Source of the DNA: Spirochaetes bacterium RBG_16_67_19 | GTDB lineage: Bacteria; Spirochaetota; Spirochaetia; SZUA-6; DRHE01 | NCBI GenBank assembly: GCA_001829505.1 | Contig: MIBK01000204.1 | Span: forward strand, 1 to 10,107 | Length of the DNA: 10,107 bases | Direction of reading: 5' to 3' | Part shown: one piece after another, positions 6,368 through 10,107 of the stretch | Layout: the number at the start of each line of letters is the position of its first letter | Position numbering within the stretch: the stretch's first letter is position 1 | Notes under the pieces: generated by a model | What the model was told of the DNA's origin: nothing | Database searches by the model: none | Seen by the model: the letters and a program-made list of their open reading frames with translations, nothing else | Translations under genes and position numbers: made by a program

Positions 6368-7369
6368 ATGAACAGTGCGGTCGCAACCGTAGGCAAGAAG
6401 AAGACCCGGATTACGCAGTCCATCGTGCTCATCGGCATCATCGTGGCGATCTGCGCAGTGACTTCCATCGTCAACCCGAGATTCCTGAGGATCCAGAACA
6501 TCATCAACATCTTTCAGCAGATCTCCATCCTGGGCATCGTGGCCTGCGGCATTGGCATGCTGCTGGTGGCCGGCCAGATCGACATCTCGGTGGGCAGCCA
6601 GATTTCCCTGATGGGGGTGATCATCGGCATGGTGATCGAGAAGCTGGTCGGGAAGCCCATACCGGGGGTGCAGGCCTGGCAGGCGGCCCTGGCCATTCCC
6701 CTGGCGGTGGTGGCGACCCTCGTCCTTGGTTTTCTCATGGGCCTGCTCAATGGGATCGTGGTGATCAAGTCGCGGGCCGCCTCCTTCATCATCACCCTGG
6801 GTTTCATGACCGCCTATCACGGCGCGGCCCTGCTGACCAGCGGCGGGTACGGGTACAGCCTGTACGGGCACTTTGAGCTGCTTGGGCGGGGAAGAGTCCT
6901 GAACATCATCCCGATCCCCATCCTGTTCTTCCTCGGAGTCGTGCTGATCACCTACCTGGTCCTGAAGTACTTCCGCTACGGGCGGTTCCTGTACGCCATC
7001 GGAGGCAACCGCAAGGCGGCGTACGTGTCGGGGATCAACACCAACCGGATCACCATCATCGCCTACGTGGTGACGGGGATGTGCAGCGCCCTGGCCGCCC
7101 TGATTCTGATCTCGCGGGTCGGCTCTGCCACGGCCACCACCGGCGATGCCTATGGCCTGGACGCGCTGGCCGGGGTGATCGTGGGCGGAGTGGCGCTTTC
7201 CGGCGGGCGGGGCAATGCTCTCAACATCTTCCTGGGAGTCATGTTGATCGGGCTGATCAGCAACGCCCTGATCATCATGACCATCGATCCCTACATGCGG
7301 GACGTGATCATCGGCCTGATCATCATCATCGCGGTTACCATTGCCCAGTATACCAGCGAACGCGAGTGA
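6368..7369 (+). CDS. Ribose-class ABC transporter permease, first copy
   Basis: A 333-residue polytopic membrane protein of the RbsC/BPD_transp_2 family, rich in hydrophobic helices from residue 17 to near the C-terminus. Family marks are LLVAGQIDISVGSQISLMG (the 'IDLSVGS' motif), FRYGRFLYAIGGNRKAAYVSGIN (the 'YAIGGN..AA..SGI' coupling loop), and YGLDALAGVIVGGVALSGGRG before the last helices. The ATG at 6368 is 5 bp after the ATPase stop, with GGG a short distance upstream. The gene ends in a GTGA overlap with the next gene, a paralog about 70% identical. RbsC normally works as a homodimer, so two copies suggest a heterodimer. This copy keeps the canonical GSATATTGDAYGLD segment, so I consider it the more typical one. 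Confidence 0.94.
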   Translation: MNSAVATVGKKKTRITQSIVLIGIIVAICAVTSIVNPRFLRIQNIINIFQQISILGIVACGIGMLLVAGQIDISVGSQISLMGVIIGMVIEKLVGKPIPGVQAWQAALAIPLAVVATLVLGFLMGLLNGIVVIKSRAASFIITLGFMTAYHGAALLTSGGYGYSLYGHFELLGRGRVLNIIPIPILFFLGVVLITYLVLKYFRYGRFLYAIGGNRKAAYVSGINTNRITIIAYVVTGMCSALAALILISRVGSATATTGDAYGLDALAGVIVGGVALSGGRGNALNIFLGVMLIGLISNALIIMTIDPYMRDVIIGLIIIIAVTIAQYTSERE

Positions 7370-8343
7370 GGAAGCGCAATCCCGTCACCCAGTCCGTCTT
7401 ACTGCTCCTCATCGTCCTGATGATCTGCGCCGCTGCGGCGATCATCAATCCGCGGTTTTTGCGCCTTCAGAACATCCTCAACATCTTCCAGCAGGTCGCC
7501 ATCCTGGGCATTGTGGCCTGCGGCGTCGGCATGCTGCTGGTGGCCGGCCAGATCGACATTTCCGTCGGCAGCCAGATCTCCCTCATGACCGTTGTACTGG
7601 CCCTGGTGCTGCAGAAGATGCTCGGGGAGCCCGGGACTCCGGTCCCGCCCTGGCGCTCGGTCCTGGCCATTCCGCTGGGCGTGGCGCTGGTTCTCGTCCT
7701 GGGCTTGCTGATGGGCCTGCTCAATGGGGTGGTGGTGGTCAAATCACGGGCGGTCTCCTTCATTATCACCCTGGGTTTCATGACCGCGTATTACGGGGCG
7801 GCCCTGGTGGCCGGCAGCGGCACCGGCTATCCGATGTCCGGTAGGTTCGAGTGGATCGGGCGGGGAAGGCTGTTGAACACCGTCCCCATCCCCGTGCTGT
7901 TTTTCCTGGGCGTGGTGCTGGTCACCCACGCGGTGTTGAAGAACTTCCGTTATGGGCGCTTTCTCTACGCCAGCGGAGGAAACCGCAAGGCGGCGTACGT
8001 ATCGGGGATCAACACCAATCGGATCACAATCGCAGCCTTCGTGGTGACCGGACTGTGCAACGCGCTGGCTGCGCTGATCCTGGCTTCCCGCGTGGGTTTC
8101 TCCCAGGCCAACATCGCCGCCTCCTACGGGCTGGACGCACTGGCGGCGGTGATCGTCGGCGGGGTAGGGCTGTCCGGAGGACGGGGCAATGCCCTGAATA
8201 TCTTCCTGGGGGTGCTGCTGATCGGGCTGATCAGCAACGCGCTCATCATCGTGCGCGTCAATCCCTACGCCCGGGACGTGGTCATGGGACTGATCATCAT
8301 CGCCGCGGCGACGGTCGGCCAGTACACCGGCGACAGGGAATGA
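6392..8343 (+). repeat. Tandem gene duplication of the permease (6392-7369 and 7366-8343)
   Basis: The two 978-bp units are collinear with no indel. Local DNA identity remains high: a 32-nt stretch is identical at 6554-6585 and 7528-7559, and a 23-nt stretch at 6791-6813 and 7765-7787. The protein-level divergence of about 30% shows the duplication is not recent, so it is not an assembly artefact. Confidence 0.9.
7366..8343 (+). CDS. Ribose-class ABC transporter permease, second (paralogous) copy
   Basis: A 325-residue membrane protein of the same BPD_transp_2 family. Starting at GTG 7366, which overlaps the previous stop by 4 nt (GTGA), it aligns without a gap to residues 9-333 of the first permease at a constant 974-bp offset. 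I count by hand about 227 of 325 identities (70%). The IDISVGSQISLM, YASGGNRKAAYVSGIN and VGLSGGRG motifs are all kept. It differs most in the N-terminal helix, a linker (GEPGTPVPPW), the outer loop YPMSGRFEW and the stretch GFSQANIAASYG, where the first copy has GSATATTGDAYG. No Shine-Dalgarno is evident, and the next in-frame ATG lies inside the first helix, so the GTG start with translational coupling is preferred. Probably the partner subunit of the first permease. Confidence 0.92.
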   Translation: MRKRNPVTQSVLLLLIVLMICAAAAIINPRFLRLQNILNIFQQVAILGIVACGVGMLLVAGQIDISVGSQISLMTVVLALVLQKMLGEPGTPVPPWRSVLAIPLGVALVLVLGLLMGLLNGVVVVKSRAVSFIITLGFMTAYYGAALVAGSGTGYPMSGRFEWIGRGRLLNTVPIPVLFFLGVVLVTHAVLKNFRYGRFLYASGGNRKAAYVSGINTNRITIAAFVVTGLCNALAALILASRVGFSQANIAASYGLDALAAVIVGGVGLSGGRGNALNIFLGVLLIGLISNALIIVRVNPYARDVVMGLIIIAAATVGQYTGDRE

Positions 8344-9560
8344 GCAAGGCGGATTGGCTGATCTACAACGGGCAGGTGCTGGCGGAGACCTGCCTGCTGC
8401 CGCGCGGCTTCGTGTGCCTGCAGGGGGAACGCATCGCTTCGCTCGGCGAGGACTGGCGGGGGATAGAGGCCAGGCGTCGAATCGATGCCGGGGGACGGCT
8501 GATCGGACCGGGTTTCATCGACCTGCACACGCACGGCATCGCGGACGTGGACTTTCTGCAGAGCGATCCGGAGTCGGTCCTGCGCGGCCTGTCCCTGTAC
8601 GCCTCTTTCGGGGTGACGCGGGTGCTGGGCAGTACTTATGCCAATCAGTACGAGACGATCATCGCCCAGCTGCACCGGCTGCGCAGCGTGATGCAGGACA
8701 GGGAAAGAGGCGCGCTGCTCCATGGGGTGCACCTGGAAGGCCCGTGGCTGTCCCCCCGCTGCCGGGGCGGCCACGAGCTGGAGTATCTGCGGACGCCCGA
8801 AAGGCAGGACGTGGAGCGAATCCTGGGCGAGGTGGGGGATGTGATCCGCACGGTCACTTTTTCCCCCGAGCTGCCCGGTGCCCTCTGGCTGACCGAAAGA
8901 CTATGCCTGGCGGGGATCGTTCCAGTGCTGGGCCACACGGCGGCCAGCTTCGAGGAGGCCGAGCAGGCGATCCGGGCGGGGGCCAGGCACGTAACGCACA
9001 TGTATGAAGCGACCATAGGGTACCGGGAAAGCGAGGTGCAGCCGCTGGTCATGCTGCCCGGGATGGAGACGGCCGTCCTGCTGGAAGACGCGGTCAGCAT
9101 CGAGCTGATCGGCTGCCCGCTGCACGTGCCGCCGCCTTTTTTCCGCTTCCTCGACAAGGTCAAGCCTCGCGACAAGAAGGTCATCGTCACCGACTCCCTC
9201 GTAGGCACCGGGATGCCCGACGGCTCGGTGCTGAGCATCAAGGGAGGACGGCAGATCTACGTCGACCAGGGGGTCCTGAGGCTGATCGACAAGGACCCCG
9301 CGGTGAACGGCAATTTTTGCGGCAGCGCGATCACGATGAACGTGGCCTTGCGCCGCCTGCGAGAGTATGCCAGGCTCTCCACGGCCGATGCCGTGCGCTG
9401 GGGCAGCCTCAATCCGGCCACGACACTGGGGCTGCAGAGGGAAACCGGCAGTCTGCTGGCCGGGAAACTGGCGGATCTGGTCATCATGGACGAGGATTTC
9501 AACGTCGAAACGACATTCGTCAAAGGACGCCTCGCTTACCAAAATCGGACGGAAACATGA
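8340..9560 (+). CDS. NagA-type amidohydrolase (N-acetylglucosamine-6-phosphate deacetylase family), first copy
   Basis: A 406-residue cytoplasmic metal-dependent hydrolase. Visible marks in order: GPGFIDLHTHG (H63, H65 metal-site strand), HLEGPWLS (E133 metal ligand), GHTAAS (H199), HVTHMYEA (H220), LHV (H262), VTDSLVGTGMPDG (D285, catalytic aspartate) and the C-terminal NFCGSAITMNVALRRL and GKLADLVIMD. These match NagA of about 380-410 residues. NagA removes acetate from GlcNAc-6-phosphate. Here the substrate-binding THLFNAM of NagA reads THMYEAT, so substrate may differ, and the HTH pair suggests a two-metal site as in Bacillus-type enzymes. The ATG at 8340 overlaps the permease stop (ATGA). 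The stop overlaps the start of a second copy. No sugar kinase or nagB is present. Family call is sure; the substrate is not. Confidence 0.9.
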   Translation: MSKADWLIYNGQVLAETCLLPRGFVCLQGERIASLGEDWRGIEARRRIDAGGRLIGPGFIDLHTHGIADVDFLQSDPESVLRGLSLYASFGVTRVLGSTYANQYETIIAQLHRLRSVMQDRERGALLHGVHLEGPWLSPRCRGGHELEYLRTPERQDVERILGEVGDVIRTVTFSPELPGALWLTERLCLAGIVPVLGHTAASFEEAEQAIRAGARHVTHMYEATIGYRESEVQPLVMLPGMETAVLLEDAVSIELIGCPLHVPPPFFRFLDKVKPRDKKVIVTDSLVGTGMPDGSVLSIKGGRQIYVDQGVLRLIDKDPAVNGNFCGSAITMNVALRRLREYARLSTADAVRWGSLNPATTLGLQRETGSLLAGKLADLVIMDEDFNVETTFVKGRLAYQNRTET

Positions 9561-10107
9561 ACAAGGACATCTTGATCTACAACGGGCGGGTCATCACGGA
9601 AACGCATTTCCTCGCCCCGGGCTACGTGCTGATCCGCGACGGCCGCGTCGCTTCGCTGGGCTCGGACTGGGGCAAGGTAGAAGCCGCCGAAAGGATCGAC
9701 GCCGGCGGCCTGCTGGTGTCGCCGGGATTCGTGGACATGCACACCCACGGCATCCGGGACATGGATTTCATGGCCAGCGACCCGGAAGGCATGCTGCGCG
9801 GGCTGGCCGCCTACGCCTCCTTCGGCGTGACCCGGGTCTGTGGCGCCACCCTGGCCAACCCCTGGGAGCGGATCATCGAGCAGGTGGGTCGGATGCGGCG
9901 GGCCATGGAGGACCGGGACTACGGCCCGCTGCTGGCTGGGGCGCATATCGAGGGTCCCTGGCTGTATCCGCCCCAGAAGGGCGGTCACGCCCTGGAGTAC
10001 CTGCGCGTGCCGGAGAAGGGTGAGGTGAAGCGTCTGCTGGGGGAGGTGGGCGATGTCATCCGGGAGGTGACTTTCGCCCCCGAGCTTCCCGGGGCGGTCT
10101 GGCTGAC
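9557..10107 (+). CDS. NagA-type amidohydrolase, second (paralogous) copy, partial, C-terminus off the right edge
   Basis: The frame is open from ATG 9557 to the window end (183 codons plus 2 nt). It begins MNKDILIYNGRVITETHFLA and carries SPGFVDMHTHG (H62, H64) and AHIEGPWLYP (E132). With a single one-residue gap near the N-terminus it aligns to the first copy with about 115 of 183 identities (63%, hand count), including the GGHxLEYLRxPE and LGEVGDVIR segments. The start overlaps the preceding stop by 4 nt (ATGA), so translation is probably coupled. The metal and catalytic residues in the second half (the two later histidines and the aspartate) lie outside the window, so activity cannot be judged. 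Confidence 0.88.
   Translation, partial: MNKDILIYNGRVITETHFLAPGYVLIRDGRVASLGSDWGKVEAAERIDAGGLLVSPGFVDMHTHGIRDMDFMASDPEGMLRGLAAYASFGVTRVCGATLANPWERIIEQVGRMRRAMEDRDYGPLLAGAHIEGPWLYPPQKGGHALEYLRVPEKGEVKRLLGEVGDVIREVTFAPELPGAVWL

Larger units (their letters stand above)
8340..10107 (+). repeat. Tandem gene duplication of the NagA-type amidohydrolase (8340-9560 and 9557 onward)
   Basis: The second copy follows the first directly in the same operon and is collinear with it over all visible length apart from one residue. The copies differ by about 37% in protein sequence, so this is an old duplication that has been kept. Confidence 0.85.

Noticed and set aside
4632..6386. 584-codon open frame on the minus strand opposite the ATPase gene
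   Set aside because: It is longer than the real gene only because high GC makes stops rare. It has no domain signature or ribosome-binding site, while the plus strand shows all ABC motifs.
4900..6680. Shared 14-nt string CCGGGGGTGCAGGC in the ATPase and first permease genes
   Set aside because: Both copies encode PGVQA in GC-rich sequence and show no further similarity around them; coincidence is the simplest explanation.
7851..8339. Upstream extension of the first hydrolase frame into the second permease gene
   Set aside because: The extension is Arg/Gly-rich out-of-frame sequence. The ATG at 8340 gives a protein that starts like its paralog (LIYNGxV) and overlaps the stop neatly.
1..10107. 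CRISPR arrays, tRNAs, insertion sequences, phage or toxin-antitoxin genes
   Set aside because: Nothing found: no regularly spaced short repeats, no transposase motifs, no terminal inverted repeats, and nearly all sequence is taken up by metabolic genes.

Overview
This GC-rich window (roughly 60-65% G+C by eye) is packed with metabolic genes and has almost no non-coding DNA. The GC content, the plain signal peptidase I leader on the binding protein (no lipobox cysteine, so a periplasmic rather than lipid-anchored protein) and the gene families point to a Gram-negative bacterium. An anaerobe or facultative anaerobe, for example in the Desulfobacterota/Deltaproteobacteria, is plausible from the Fe-S flavoenzyme and the URO-D-like gene, but the sequence does not prove it. 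I see no tRNA, rRNA, CRISPR array, insertion sequence or phage gene. No stretch above 300 bases lacks a gene.

The layout is two divergent operons read from one 171-bp control region (3589-3759). The leftward (minus) operon encodes a large Old-Yellow-Enzyme-type flavoprotein fused to an FAD/nucleotide-binding module with a 4Fe-4S cysteine cluster (1465-3588), a Gfo/Idh/MocA-type NAD(P)-dependent sugar dehydrogenase (371-1447), and the first 124 codons of a uroporphyrinogen-decarboxylase-superfamily protein that runs off the left edge (1-374). The rightward (plus) operon encodes a ribose-class (CUT2) ABC importer: a periplasmic binding protein (3760-4770), an intrinsic terminator, a double-domain ATPase (4854-6362) and two adjacent paralogous permeases (6368-7369 and 7366-8343). 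Two adjacent paralogous NagA-type amidohydrolases follow (8340-9560, and 9557 to the right edge).

The genes read as one catabolic unit. The importer probably brings in a sugar or sugar-like compound. The NagA-like enzymes would remove an N-acyl or similar group, and the dehydrogenase, flavoenzyme and URO-D-like protein would carry out redox or group-transfer steps. No kinase, isomerase or regulator lies in the window, and the substrate is not identifiable.

The most unusual points are two back-to-back tandem duplications in one operon (permeases about 70% identical without gaps, hydrolases about 63% identical over the visible part), all joined by 4-nt stop/start overlaps; a terminator-like hairpin plus T6 inside the first codons of the URO-D-like gene; and a compact divergent promoter with a palindrome and a repeated GTGCAA motif around the -35 elements.
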